Shown piece by piece: positions 27,510 to 35,871 of a stretch of DNA of 44,292 nucleotides (positions within the stretch are counted from its first letter, which is position 1; each line of letters opens with the position of its first letter). Origin of the DNA: Candidatus Gastranaerophilales bacterium (GTDB taxonomy: Bacteria; Cyanobacteriota; Vampirovibrionia; Gastranaerophilales; Gastranaerophilaceae). Position numbers and translations under genes: made by a program. Under the pieces are notes generated by a model. It worked only from the letters and a program-made list of their open reading frames with translations, ran no database searches and had not been told where the DNA came from. Location of the stretch: contig CALVEH010000012.1 in assembly GCA_944326545.1 (NCBI GenBank), positions 1-44,292 on the forward strand, given 5' to 3'.

Positions 27510-28450
27510 TATGCTCCGAATTTTTCTCCTATTCTCGGTCTGAATTTTTCTATAAAACTTTTTGCGTCTGATATCATATAAGAGCCGAATTGCAAAGATT
27601 TTATGTATAAAATGCCGTGGCCTGTGGCAATTCCGATATCATCTTTAATTCTGCAGATTGTGCCGGGTTCTTCTTTAACTTTTTTATCTACAGCTTCGGC
27701 TGTGTAGATTTTAACAAACACGCCTCTAAAACTTGTCATTGCAGTGATAAACGGATTTAATGCTCTGACAAATCTTTCTAAGTATGCCGCATCTTTTGAC
27801 CAATCAACGTAGTTTTTGTAGTTTTTAGAATCAATAGCAGGAGCTTTTTTAAATTCTCCTTGAGGTTGTGGCAGTGATATTATGTTTGAATTGTTTTCGT
27901 ATTGAGCAAGGAATTCGCACAACAATTCTGCACACATATAGTTCATTCTGTTAAACAAAGTTCCCATTGTTTCTTTTTTTTCAATGGCAACTTTTTTTTG
28001 CGCAATTATGTTGCCTGTGTCAAAGTTTTCGTCCATAAAATGGAGTGTTATGCCTGTTTCTTTTTCGTTGTTTATTAAAACATTGCTGTACGGATTTGCG
28101 CCTCTGTACTCAGGTAAAAGAGAAGGGTGGCAGTTTACAAAACCATCTTTTGTCGTTCTCAATAACTCAGGCGGAAATTTTTTGTTGTATGAACAAACAA
28201 CCGCAATGTCTGCGTTTAGTTGACGTATTGCATGCAAAAAGTCAATTTCGTCCATTCGTTGATTGTATTTTATCAAAGGAAGCTTCAAACTTTCTGCAAA
28301 ACTGCACATAAGCTCGTAAGTGCCTTCACTTTTGTGTGGTGGAACTACTCCGACAATGTTAAATCCGCTGGAGAATAATCTGGATAAGCAAACCAGAGCC
28401 ATATCAGGCATTCCGATAAATAATACTCTTTTTTGGAAATTTGTGTTCAA
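27509..28450 (-). CDS. Formyltransferase family protein (Fmt-like)
   Basis: A 313-residue protein with the formyltransferase core: Asn106, His108 in FVNCHPSLLPEYRG and Asp144 in ENFDTGNII, the catalytic triad of 10-formyl-THF transferases. A C-terminal OB-like domain (about 210-313) follows, as in methionyl-tRNA formyltransferase. The active-site loop HPSLLPEYRGANPYSN differs from the usual Fmt loop (HASLLPRWRGAAPI), so a sugar or other amine substrate is possible. The start is TTG with AAGGAAG 5 nt upstream. Confidence 0.75.
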   Translation of the reverse strand: MNTNFQKRVLFIGMPDMALVCLSRLFSSGFNIVGVVPPHKSEGTYELMCSFAESLKLPLIKYNQRMDEIDFLHAIRQLNADIAVVCSYNKKFPPELLRTTKDGFVNCHPSLLPEYRGANPYSNVLINNEKETGITLHFMDENFDTGNIIAQKKVAIEKKETMGTLFNRMNYMCAELLCEFLAQYENNSNIISLPQPQGEFKKAPAIDSKNYKNYVDWSKDAAYLERFVRALNPFITAMTSFRGVFVKIYTAEAVDKKVKEEPGTICRIKDDIGIATGHGILYIKSLQFGSYMISDAKSFIEKFRPRIGEKFGA

Positions 28451-28601
28451 AATATCTTCCTTTTGATTCTTTTTAATTATTATATCATCGTTTGATGTAG
28501 TTTTAACATACCGTTATATTCTTTTGAATAATAGCAATTTTTTTATTGTTTTGTTTTTATCTCACTAAGTCCCAGAGTTTTTTGCGAAGAAAGGTTGATA
28601 A

Positions 28602-28892
28602 ATGTTAGACAAAATCTCAAGCGTGAAAGTTGCGAATATTAACTCATCTCAAAAATCTAAAGAAAAACCCGTGTTAAGTAAAACAAAATCTGATGAAAAT
28701 AAAACAAAAAAAGATGAGCAACTTTCTTGGTTTTCCAAAGCAATGAAAAATTTGGCACTTGCTAACATTAAAATATCTCAAAATCAAAACCAATGGTGGC
28801 AGCAACAGATTGCGCAACAAATCGCTCAACAGGCATTACAAGACCATTTGTCAGTAGTGAGAATGACAACACCGGGTATGGGAATTATTTAG
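28602..28892 (+). CDS. Small Gln-rich protein, function unknown
   Basis: A 96-residue protein not recognised. The N-terminal half is Lys/Ser/Asn-rich and probably disordered; the C-terminal half (about 46-80) is a helix rich in Gln and Trp (QNQWWQQQIAQQIAQQ). GAAAGG lies 7 nt before the ATG and a strong terminator follows the stop, so it is a self-contained transcription unit. Confidence 0.65.
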   Translation: MLDKISSVKVANINSSQKSKEKPVLSKTKSDENKTKKDEQLSWFSKAMKNLALANIKISQNQNQWWQQQIAQQIAQQALQDHLSVVRMTTPGMGII

Positions 28893-28924
28893 ATTGTAAG
28901 TTGGATGCAAATTCCAAACATAAT

Positions 28925-28955
28925 AAAAAAGAGAGGTCAAAGCCTCTCTTTTTTT
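28925..28955 (+). terminator. Strong rho-independent terminator
   Basis: AAAAAAGAGAGG-TCAAAG-CCTCTCTTTTTT forms a perfect 12-bp stem with a T run through 28955, 32 nt after the 96-residue gene. It also marks the last backbone feature before the mobile element; as the A/T ends are symmetric it may work both ways. Confidence 0.9.
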
Positions 28956-28977
28956 ATGGTGTCGTTAAGGTTACTAT

Positions 28978-28986
28978 ATTGGAACC
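28978..28986. other. Candidate left attachment site (attL core ATTGGAACC)
   Basis: ATTGGAACC is repeated at 40659-40667 in the same orientation, inside the end of the large serine recombinase gene. Joining the element sides gives GATTGG-AA-CCAATC, perfect 6-bp arms around a central AA. Confidence 0.55.
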
Positions 28987-29175
28987 AATCGTACCTGATA
29001 AAAACACCTGTTCAACAGCAGGCATGAGTGTTTACGCCGAACTTGTCCGTATTATGAAAGAGTCAACAACGGAATACTATAACATGCGAATAGCTCTGAG
29101 GCTGGAGTGTGCGTAAATAATACTATTTTATAGTAAAATTAGGGATAATAACTCTTAATACGGAGAATAAATACA

Positions 29176-29892
29176 ATGAATAATAATTTGAAAAGATTTA
29201 TATATAATCCGACTTTATGGATTGCCTCGATATTAGTGCTTGCCATAATATTAATCCTAGTTTTTTTTCATAATGATGAATACAAGGCAAACATTGTTAC
29301 GGAACTAGCTAGCATACTTATTACAATCGCTTTTATCGATGTAATCTTTGCATTCAAGAAAGAACACGATACTGTACAGAAACAGAAACTTGAAATTATA
29401 CGATTAAATAACTTATTTTACATTTATCTCAGTCAATATAAAGGTGCATATGATAGAATTTTCGGTAATGGTACACTCAAATATTCAGATATAAGTAAAC
29501 TTCTTAAGCCAGCACCATCGATTATAAATTTATCCTTACAGCCTGCTTATATAGATTTCTTTAGAGTCTGGATTATGTTACTTTATCAAGCTGAAAATTT
29601 TATTGCGAAGTTAGATTTAGGAGAAAAGACCTCATTAATTGAATTATTAGAGAACTTTATAATTGATAATATGCTCATAGAAGAATTACGTGTATCTTTA
29701 GATAATACGCAAAAACTGAACCTGTTTAATGAGGATATAAAACGTTTAGAAAATACGGAAACAGTACCGAGTATAGATGAAAAACATAATTCACATATCA
29801 AGTACGCAGTGATTTACAATCTTCTTGTGAAAAATAATTCTTTCATTAATGAATACGAAAGAATTATTGATACATATAAAGCCATAAAATAG
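29176..29892 (+). CDS. Membrane protein with two N-terminal transmembrane segments, unknown function
   Basis: A 238-residue protein not recognised. Membrane segments lie at about residues 14-33 (LWIASILVLAIILILVFF) and 44-63 (ASILITIAFIDVIFAF), with a short loop between; residues 65-238 are a helical, charged cytoplasmic domain (KKEHDTVQKQKLEIIRLNN). CGGAG lies 10 nt before the ATG. It is the first gene inside the element and sits 204 bp before the restriction-modification gene, in the same direction, so it is probably cargo. The layout, two helices plus a helical soluble domain, is also seen in abortive-infection effectors, but no motif proves this. Confidence 0.65.
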   Translation: MNNNLKRFIYNPTLWIASILVLAIILILVFFHNDEYKANIVTELASILITIAFIDVIFAFKKEHDTVQKQKLEIIRLNNLFYIYLSQYKGAYDRIFGNGTLKYSDISKLLKPAPSIINLSLQPAYIDFFRVWIMLLYQAENFIAKLDLGEKTSLIELLENFIIDNMLIEELRVSLDNTQKLNLFNEDIKRLENTETVPSIDEKHNSHIKYAVIYNLLVKNNSFINEYERIIDTYKAIK

Positions 29893-30061
29893 CCCCTCAT
29901 ATCTAATATCCATTGTATAAATAAAAATTATTATACCCTTACCTTAAATCCTCTTGTCTTTCTTTAATATCAATCCTTTACACCTTACGAGCCATTACGT
30001 AAGTAAAAAATTTTACCCCTGAATAACCTTAAAATTTTTCAGCCTCATATCTTAACATAAG

Positions 30062-30100
30062 ACCTATATAGGTAATGTTCATGCTATAATCCATTTATGA
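30062..30100 (+). promoter_or_regulatory. Palindrome plus extended -10, leaderless start of the RM gene
   Basis: TGCTATAAT (TG-n-TATAAT; -10 at 30085-30090) ends 6 nt before the ATG at 30097, with no Shine-Dalgarno. The perfect palindrome ACCTATATAGGT (30062-30073) lies at the -35 position, a likely operator. Confidence 0.6.
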
Positions 30101-33100
30101 CAGAAAAGTATCTTGATGGAATTATCAGAAAGTTTAAGACTGGAAAGACTACAGAACACAGCTTTAGGGGTGACTTACAGGACTTTATTGAAAGAACCGT
30201 TACAGGTGTTCAGGCTATCAATGAACCAACAAGACAAAAATGCGGTGCTCCTGATTATATAATACAGAAAAAGAACATTCCTATAGGATACATTGAAGCT
30301 AAGGACATTGATAAAAATCTTGATGTTGTTGAAAAGTCCGAACAGCTCGACAGATACAGAGCAAGCCTCGATAACCTGATACTTACCAATTATCTTGAAT
30401 TTCGTTTCTTTGTGAATGGGGAGCATGTTGATACCGTTAAAGTTGCTGATATTGTAAACGGCAAGATTAAAGTTTATGAGAAAGAGTATCAGAAACTGAT
30501 TGACCATATCCGCAATTTCTGTGACTATCAAGGGCAGACTATAAAATCACCTAAACAGCTTGCAAACCTTATGGCTCAAAAAGCGGTTATGATACGTGAT
30601 GTTATTATTAATGCTCTTGAGTGTGATTGCGCAGGCTCTTTATCTAGCCAGAGAAACGCTTTTAAACAAATCCTGTTACACGATTTAACCGACCATACAT
30701 TTGCCGATATGTACGCTCAAACGATAGCATACGGCTTGTTTGTAGCAAGACTGAATGATACTACACTTGATGACTTCACAAGACAGGAAGCAAGGGAACT
30801 TGTATCAAAGAATAATCCGTTTCTAAGGCAGTTGTTTGATTATATATCCGGTGCAAACCTTGATGATAACCTTGTATGGATTGTCGATGATTTGGTTGAA
30901 ATCTTTAGAGCAGTTGACCTGAATAAACTCTTGAAGAACTACGGTAGAACGACTCAGATGTCTGACCCGTTTCTGCATTTTTATGAAACATTCCTTGAAA
31001 GCTACGACAAAGTAAACAAGGAAAAGAGAGGCGTATATTATACACCTCAGCCTGTTGTAAAGTTTATTGTCTCAGCTGTAGACAGTATTTTGAAAACAGA
31101 ATTCAACCTGTCTCATGGTCTGGCTGATGATACAACTATAAAACACACACGCACTCTATATTATGAGAAAAAGAAGAAGAAAGTTAAGGGTGAAACAGTA
31201 TATGAAGATGTACCCGTTACAACAGATGAGAATGTGTACAAGGTGCAAATCCTTGACCCTGCTACAGGTACGGGAACATTTTTAGCTGAAACAATCCGTA
31301 AGATATATTCCTATTTTGTAAACCAGCAGGGGATATGGTCTCAGTATGTTGATAATGCTCTGATACCCAGATTAAACGGATTTGAAATAATGATGACGCC
31401 TTATGTAATGTGTCATCTTAAACTTGACCTGTTATTACAGGAAACAGGCTACACAACAACGAAACAGACAAATAGGTTTAATGTTTATCTGACAAACGCA
31501 CTGGAGAAAGATGAAACAACAAAATACCCGTTGTTTGACTGGTTATCGGAAGAAGCACGCTATGCAGGCATGATAAAGTCTGAAAAGCCTATTATGGTGG
31601 TGCTGGGCAATCCGCCTTATAGTGTCAGCAGCTGCAACAAGAATGACTACATAGATGAACTTATGGAAGTTTATAAACAGGATTTAAACGAAAGAAACAT
31701 ACAGCCTCTTTCTGATGATTACATCAAGTTTATCCGTATGGGTGAAAGTTTTATTGAGAAAAACAATGAGGGCGTACTTGCTTACATTTCAAACAACAGT
31801 TTCTTAGACGGTGTAATCCATAGACAGATGAGAAAACACCTTATGCAAACGTTCGATAAAATCTACATCTTAGACCTGCATGGCAATGCTAAGAAAAAGG
31901 AAACCTCACCTGACGGCTCAAAAGATGAGAATGTGTTTAATATTCAGCAGGGTGTAAGTATAAATATCTTTGTTAAAACAGGTAAGAAAAACCCTGATGA
32001 ATTGGCGAAAGTGTATCATACAGAGTTGTTCGGAGAAAGAGAGAAGAAATACGAATACCTGAACGCTAATGACCTATCAACAGCAGGCTATAAAGAACTG
32101 ACTCCGACAGAACCGTATTATTTCTTTGTGCCTAAAGATTTCAGCGTACAAGAGGAGTATGATAAAGGGTTTAAAATTGATGAGATGATGTTAATTTCTT
32201 CAAGCGGTATTACAACACATCATGACAATGAATTAGTCTCTTTTCATATGTTTAACACTCCATACAACTACAAATATCTATATCGCCCATTTGATATAAG
32301 ATATATAGATTATGACCTAACAAAAGTAGAGCGTGCAAGATATACAGTAATGAAGCATTTATTGAGTCATAATAATATTTCCTTGATAACAACAAGACAA
32401 TATGCCGAGGATACATTGTTCAATCACGTATATGTAAGCTCTAATATAGTAGATAGAAGAATAACGTTAAGTAATAAAGGTGCAGCTAATATCTTTCCGC
32501 TATACCTTTATGAAGAAAACTCAAACCAGACATCATTCTTTGACCAGAACCGTAAGCCTAACTTGAATATGGATATTGTGCATGAACTGGAACAGAAACT
32601 GGGCTTAACCTTTACTCCTGAAAAGGAAGATACAACAGGAACTTTTGCTCCTATAGATATATTGGATTATATATACGGCGTTCTGCACTCTAACAAGTAT
32701 AGAAACAAGTACAAGGAGTTTTTAAAGATTGATTTTCCACGCATTCCATACCCAGAGAATGCTGACTATTTCTTTAAAGTTGCTCAACTTGGCAAACAAC
32801 TGAGGGAAATACACCTGCTTGAGTCTCCTATAGTAAATGAATTTGTAACCTCATATCCTGTAGGCGGTGATAATGAGGTTGTAAAGCCTGAATACAAAGA
32901 CAACAAGGTGTATATCAATAAGACCCAGTATTTTGATAACGTGCCTGAAATTGCATGGAATTTCTATATAGGCGGTTATCAGCCTGCACAAAAATGGCTC
33001 AAAGACCGCAAAGGTAGAATCCTAAGCTATGAAGAGGTTATGCACTACCAGAAAATCATAAAAGCCCTCTTAGAAACCCACACCCTCATGCAACAGATTG

Positions 33101-33120
33101 ATGAAATTATTGAGGTGTAA
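30097..33120 (+). CDS. Single-chain restriction-modification enzyme (type IIG / ISP-like: nuclease, N6-adenine methylase, specificity domain)
   Basis: A 1007-residue protein. An N-terminal PD-(D/E)XK nuclease is visible as PDYIIQKKN...GYIEAKD (Asp53, Glu67, Lys69). The methyltransferase core has SAM motif I DPATGTGTFL from residue 387 and catalytic NPPY at 505-508, indicating N6-adenine methylation. Residues about 640-1007 match the type ISP specificity domain (YRPFDIRYIDYD, then YIYGVLHSNKYRNKYKEFLKIDFPRIPYP). There is no helicase domain, so it is unlike full LlaGI-type ISP enzymes and closer to type IIG. It would cut foreign DNA and protect host and element. Residues look intact. No separate methylase or S gene is needed. 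Its end overlaps the converging 305-residue gene by 14 bp. Confidence 0.88.
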   Translation: MTEKYLDGIIRKFKTGKTTEHSFRGDLQDFIERTVTGVQAINEPTRQKCGAPDYIIQKKNIPIGYIEAKDIDKNLDVVEKSEQLDRYRASLDNLILTNYLEFRFFVNGEHVDTVKVADIVNGKIKVYEKEYQKLIDHIRNFCDYQGQTIKSPKQLANLMAQKAVMIRDVIINALECDCAGSLSSQRNAFKQILLHDLTDHTFADMYAQTIAYGLFVARLNDTTLDDFTRQEARELVSKNNPFLRQLFDYISGANLDDNLVWIVDDLVEIFRAVDLNKLLKNYGRTTQMSDPFLHFYETFLESYDKVNKEKRGVYYTPQPVVKFIVSAVDSILKTEFNLSHGLADDTTIKHTRTLYYEKKKKKVKGETVYEDVPVTTDENVYKVQILDPATGTGTFLAETIRKIYSYFVNQQGIWSQYVDNALIPRLNGFEIMMTPYVMCHLKLDLLLQETGYTTTKQTNRFNVYLTNALEKDETTKYPLFDWLSEEARYAGMIKSEKPIMVVLGNPPYSVSSCNKNDYIDELMEVYKQDLNERNIQPLSDDYIKFIRMGESFIEKNNEGVLAYISNNSFLDGVIHRQMRKHLMQTFDKIYILDLHGNAKKKETSPDGSKDENVFNIQQGVSINIFVKTGKKNPDELAKVYHTELFGEREKKYEYLNANDLSTAGYKELTPTEPYYFFVPKDFSVQEEYDKGFKIDEMMLISSSGITTHHDNELVSFHMFNTPYNYKYLYRPFDIRYIDYDLTKVERARYTVMKHLLSHNNISLITTRQYAEDTLFNHVYVSSNIVDRRITLSNKGAANIFPLYLYEENSNQTSFFDQNRKPNLNMDIVHELEQKLGLTFTPEKEDTTGTFAPIDILDYIYGVLHSNKYRNKYKEFLKIDFPRIPYPENADYFFKVAQLGKQLREIHLLESPIVNEFVTSYPVGGDNEVVKPEYKDNKVYINKTQYFDNVPEIAWNFYIGGYQPAQKWLKDRKGRILSYEEVMHYQKIIKALLETHTLMQQIDEIIEV

Positions 33121-34003
33121 TTTGATTTCCGTGTATATTTAGTTGGCGATGTTGATTATAAGGTACAACTTTATAAACCTTAGTCACCGTATATATGACT
33201 TCTGTTTTAATGCCTGTTATGTCTTTAGTCTGTATTTGCAAATCACATTCAATACAATCTTTAGCCTGTATAGATATTTCTCTGTTCTGAAATTTAGATA
33301 GCCAGTCACTATCCTCAATTCTTGCTTTTATACAGTTATCATTATATTTAAACTCCCATTGGCTACTATCGCTTAAGAGGTCAGGTTTTTTCACAACTAA
33401 TATTGCTTTATATGTTTTCGTCATATTCTGCTCTATAAGTTGTGTCTTTTCATACGCCATAGAAAATGCAGCATTAAACTTTGTATCAAGACTCGATTCT
33501 TTAGTAATATATTTAACTTTATCCTTTACAGTGAGATAGCCTAATGCATTATTTGTACCTTCTAAACACTTAGCTAGTTTTATTGGTGGTATATACTTTG
33601 CGGTCTGAAGTTGATTGACTCTAACGTCTTTCGACATCTCAAATATATCCTCCTGTAAAAGTTTTATATTTGATGTCGTATCCTTTTGCTCTTCATTTAG
33701 TACTTCTAATAATTTATGTTTACCTTTAACAAGTATGTGTCCTACTATACCTTTCAAATCCAAGTTAGCTAAAGACTCGTCATCTACTAACTCAATCAGT
33801 TGTCTAAATACAGCTTTTACAGAACCGTCTTCAACTTTGTCTAAGACAATTCTATTATTAACTTTAACGGGCAAAGACTCACAGACTAAATTATCAAAGT
33901 TTGAAAACTCTGAAACCAACTTTGCTAATGATAGAAAGACCCTTTCAGGATTTTCAGACTCTTTATCATAATCAATATATATTTCAAATTGATTATCATT
34001 CAT
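33107..34003 (-). CDS. Unrecognised protein beside the RM gene
   Basis: A 298-residue soluble protein; I do not recognise the family. The N-terminal half is acidic and helical (ENPERVFLSLAKLVSEFSNFD; KVEDGSVKAVFRQLIELVDD), the C-terminal half is beta-rich (QWEFKYNDNCIKARIEDSDW; ECDLQIQTKDITGIKTEVIY). A TTG seven codons further upstream is in frame, but ATG 34003 is preferred because TATAAT (34015-34010) ends exactly 6 nt before it. It faces and overlaps the RM gene by 14 bp. It could be an accessory or antagonist of the RM system, but only position suggests that. Confidence 0.7.
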   Translation of the reverse strand: MNDNQFEIYIDYDKESENPERVFLSLAKLVSEFSNFDNLVCESLPVKVNNRIVLDKVEDGSVKAVFRQLIELVDDESLANLDLKGIVGHILVKGKHKLLEVLNEEQKDTTSNIKLLQEDIFEMSKDVRVNQLQTAKYIPPIKLAKCLEGTNNALGYLTVKDKVKYITKESSLDTKFNAAFSMAYEKTQLIEQNMTKTYKAILVVKKPDLLSDSSQWEFKYNDNCIKARIEDSDWLSKFQNREISIQAKDCIECDLQIQTKDITGIKTEVIYTVTKVYKVVPYNQHRQLNIHGNQITPQ

Positions 34004-34015
34004 ACTACAATTATA
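34004..34015 (-). promoter_or_regulatory. -10 box, apparently leaderless start
   Basis: Minus-strand TATAAT (34015-34010), then 6 nt, then ATG at 34003. No Shine-Dalgarno sequence. Confidence 0.5.
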
Positions 34016-34066
34016 GCTGAACAATACATAATTTCTTAAATAATGAAGTTTTGTTAAATACTATAT

Positions 34067-34675
34067 TTATCCGGCTTTAGTTTCGTTAAGTCTGTTTAAA
34101 AAGTTATTCAAATTGCCTACTGAACAATCAAACTGTCTAGCAATCATTATTTTTGGTACATGTAGCGAGACAAGTTTTAGTATATCGTCCTTGTGAACAT
34201 CCAACTTAGATTTTCCTTTACCTCTCGGACGTCCAAGCCTTACTCCTGCAATCTTTTTGGCATGCAATGCCTCTTTAGTCCTCATGCTAATCAATTCTCT
34301 TTCAATCTGTGCAACAAGTGCAAATATTGTAGATGTAACGGTAGCAGAGATTGAGTCTTCATTATTACAGAAGTTTTCTTTCAGTGAATAAAGAGTTATA
34401 CCCTTATCTTTAGTAATCTTTATAACTTCCAGTATCTGTGTGATTGAGCGTGCAATCCTTGACAATTCCGGTACAATCAACACATCCCCTGATTGCATAG
34501 AATTAAGTAATGCTCCTAACTTCCGCTCTTTATAGCTAATTTTTCCTGAACATTGTTCTTCTGTAAAATCAACGTTACCAAGTTTCATGCGATTGGCGAA
34601 TTGCAATATATCAATCTTATTCTTTTCAGTGTCCTGTTCTAATGTGCTGACTCTAATAAATGCGTATGTACTCAT
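34067..34675 (-). CDS. Small serine recombinase (resolvase/invertase family)
   Basis: A 202-residue protein. The catalytic serine is Ser10 in FIRVST; further signatures are SGDVLIVPELSRIARS and ALVAQIERELISMRTKEAL, followed by a short C-terminal HTH (about 165-202, ARQFDCSVGNLNNFLNRL). Size and architecture match DNA invertases (Mpi, Hin, Gin) and resolvases. It could invert a promoter inside the element, resolve dimers of the replicating circle, or act elsewhere. AAGGAAAAATT precedes the ATG, which overlaps the stop of a small upstream frame (ATGA). Confidence 0.92.
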   Translation of the reverse strand: MSTYAFIRVSTLEQDTEKNKIDILQFANRMKLGNVDFTEEQCSGKISYKERKLGALLNSMQSGDVLIVPELSRIARSITQILEVIKITKDKGITLYSLKENFCNNEDSISATVTSTIFALVAQIERELISMRTKEALHAKKIAGVRLGRPRGKGKSKLDVHKDDILKLVSLHVPKIMIARQFDCSVGNLNNFLNRLNETKAG

Positions 34676-34842
34676 AATTTTTCCTTATATTCAATAAAAA
34701 CCTTAATAACGGATTTTCTTTGTATGTGTTCAATCAATAAAATACAGTCCTTTTCATTGCATGAAATGCCATAATAAATACGGTCGTTTTTATTGTTATA
34801 GACATTCCAGACAAACCTTAATGTTGTAACTGTTTTGCTCAA
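34672..34842 (-). CDS. Possible 56-residue small protein, TTG start
   Basis: A frame of 56 codons without ATG, first possible start TTG at 34842 inside the end of the upstream 62-residue gene. It ends in TGA that overlaps the recombinase ATG (ATGA), the classic coupled-gene arrangement. The product, ending IEHIQRKSVIKVFIEYKEKL, is basic and could be a small regulatory or DNA-binding protein. The evidence is the overlap only. Confidence 0.4.
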   Translation of the reverse strand: MSKTVTTLRFVWNVYNNKNDRIYYGISCNEKDCILLIEHIQRKSVIKVFIEYKEKL

Positions 34843-34984
34843 TAATATCTATCAGTGCAAGCATGCCTGTAAATTTACGTTGGTTATCCTTACTAAATCC
34901 CTCAAATTTCCAGAGAATGTCTTTCAGCACAACTATAAGCCCGTATGTTGTCTCAGCAAGTTCCTGTATATCTTGTTTTTCCAT
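34796..34984 (-). CDS. Small helical protein, function unknown
   Basis: A 62-residue protein (MEKQDIQELAETTYGLIVVL...), not recognised; ends in NIKVCLECL with two cysteines. The chosen start, ATG 34984, has GAGGGA 7 nt upstream and lies just after the stop of the DUF2958-like gene; upstream in-frame ATGs at 34999 and 35020 would overlap that gene. Confidence 0.6.
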   Translation of the reverse strand: MEKQDIQELAETTYGLIVVLKDILWKFEGFSKDNQRKFTGMLALIDIIEQNSYNIKVCLECL

Positions 34985-34988
34985 AGTT

Positions 34989-35396
34989 CTATCCCTCATA
35001 CTTTCTCTTATAATCTGCAATGGTTTTCGGTGTAAAATTGAAATCTAGGTTAAGTTCTGGTAATTCTTTGAAGATATAATTAAGGTCAATGTATCCAGCT
35101 TCTAAATATCCCATACCAAGACTCGTATATCCGAAATGTTTATTATTTCTGCTCTGGTCTATCTCTGTTATATAGATGTCAACATTGCCGTAAAAGTAGT
35201 GAAGAACCGGTTTAACTTTATCCCTTTTACCCTCTGTCTCATAAATTGCAGGCGCATTCTCTATAATTTCAGCAATTTTATTAGCGATTCTCTTAAAATG
35301 TTCCTGTTCTGCTCCATTGAGTCCAGCTATAAAACACATTGCTTGACTTTTTGGCATGAACTTTAAAATTGTATTGATATTATCTTTGTTATCCAT
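34989..35396 (-). CDS. DUF2958-like protein
   Basis: A 135-residue protein whose C-terminal two-thirds match the DUF2958 pattern: KPVLHYFYGNVDIYITEIDQ, then FGYTSLGMGYLEAGYIDLNYI and LDFNFTPKTIADY. DUF2958 proteins are common on plasmids, ICEs and phages; their activity is unknown. It is in a minus-strand run with the coiled-coil gene before it and the 62-residue gene after it. Confidence 0.7.
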   Translation of the reverse strand: MDNKDNINTILKFMPKSQAMCFIAGLNGAEQEHFKRIANKIAEIIENAPAIYETEGKRDKVKPVLHYFYGNVDIYITEIDQSRNNKHFGYTSLGMGYLEAGYIDLNYIFKELPELNLDFNFTPKTIADYKRKYEG

Positions 35397-35432
35397 TGCC
35401 TTAACCTCTTAGGAGCGTGTAGGGGCTATCCC

Positions 35433-35723
35433 CTACACAATCTCAAATTTGATGTAACTAGAAACCTTTAATAATGCCTTGTATAATTCTGCATATTTTG
35501 TTTTCAAAGTCTTAGTATCAACATTATTTCTTGTAATTTCTTTGAGAGTGAAAGTGAATGCTCCAGCCTGTAATTCCATAACATTAGCTTTATTCATAAT
35601 TTCTTTAACCTCTGCTATTTTCTCGTCTCTCAACTCCTTTAATTCAGCAATCTTGCTGTCTAAAGACTTGATAACCTTTGCGTTGTCTTCTAAATTGATG
35701 TTTGTAGTGATTACTTGTGCCAT
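35433..35723 (-). CDS. Small coiled-coil protein, phage/plasmid-like
   Basis: A 96-residue protein. Residues about 10-47 form a coiled coil (KVIKSLDSKIAELKELRDEK), followed by a small domain (AGAFTFTLKEITRNNVDTKTLKTKY). Comparable small coiled-coil proteins occur in phage and ICE early regions, without known activity. AAAGGAGAAAA lies before the ATG, and a consensus promoter is upstream. Confidence 0.6.
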   Translation of the reverse strand: MAQVITTNINLEDNAKVIKSLDSKIAELKELRDEKIAEVKEIMNKANVMELQAGAFTFTLKEITRNNVDTKTLKTKYAELYKALLKVSSYIKFEIV

Positions 35724-35755
35724 AATTTTTCTCCTTTGTTTTTGCTTATATATAC

Positions 35756-35784
35756 ATAATACATGAAATAGTTTACTTTGTCAA
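35756..35784 (-). promoter_or_regulatory. Consensus sigma70-like promoter for the minus-strand small-gene operon
   Basis: Minus strand TTGACA (35784-35779), 17-nt spacer, TATTAT (35761-35756). It drives the 96-residue gene, then the DUF2958, 62-residue, possible 56-residue and serine recombinase genes. Confidence 0.75.
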
Positions 35785-35825
35785 TAGTTTAGAAAACTGT
35801 CTCGTTACATTTGTTTACATTACTA

Positions 35826-35854
35826 TTGATTATGTTCACTATATAGTGTATTAT
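35826..35854 (+). promoter_or_regulatory. Promoter with a palindromic operator in its spacer
   Basis: TTGATT (35826-35831), 17-nt spacer, TATTAT (35849-35854). The perfect palindrome CACTATATAGTG (35837-35848) fills the spacer between the two boxes, the classic place for a repressor. It is 23 nt before the HTH gene that probably regulates it. Confidence 0.65.
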
Positions 35855-35871
35855 TAAAATAGAGGTAATAT

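Noticed and set aside
28793-29116. 107-codon plus-strand frame
   Set aside because: It overlaps the 96-residue gene in another frame, runs through a strong terminator and crosses the candidate attL; no Shine-Dalgarno.
28960-29170. tRNA gene as integration target at the left end
   Set aside because: No acceptor stem pairing or T-loop could be matched around the ATTGGAACC site.
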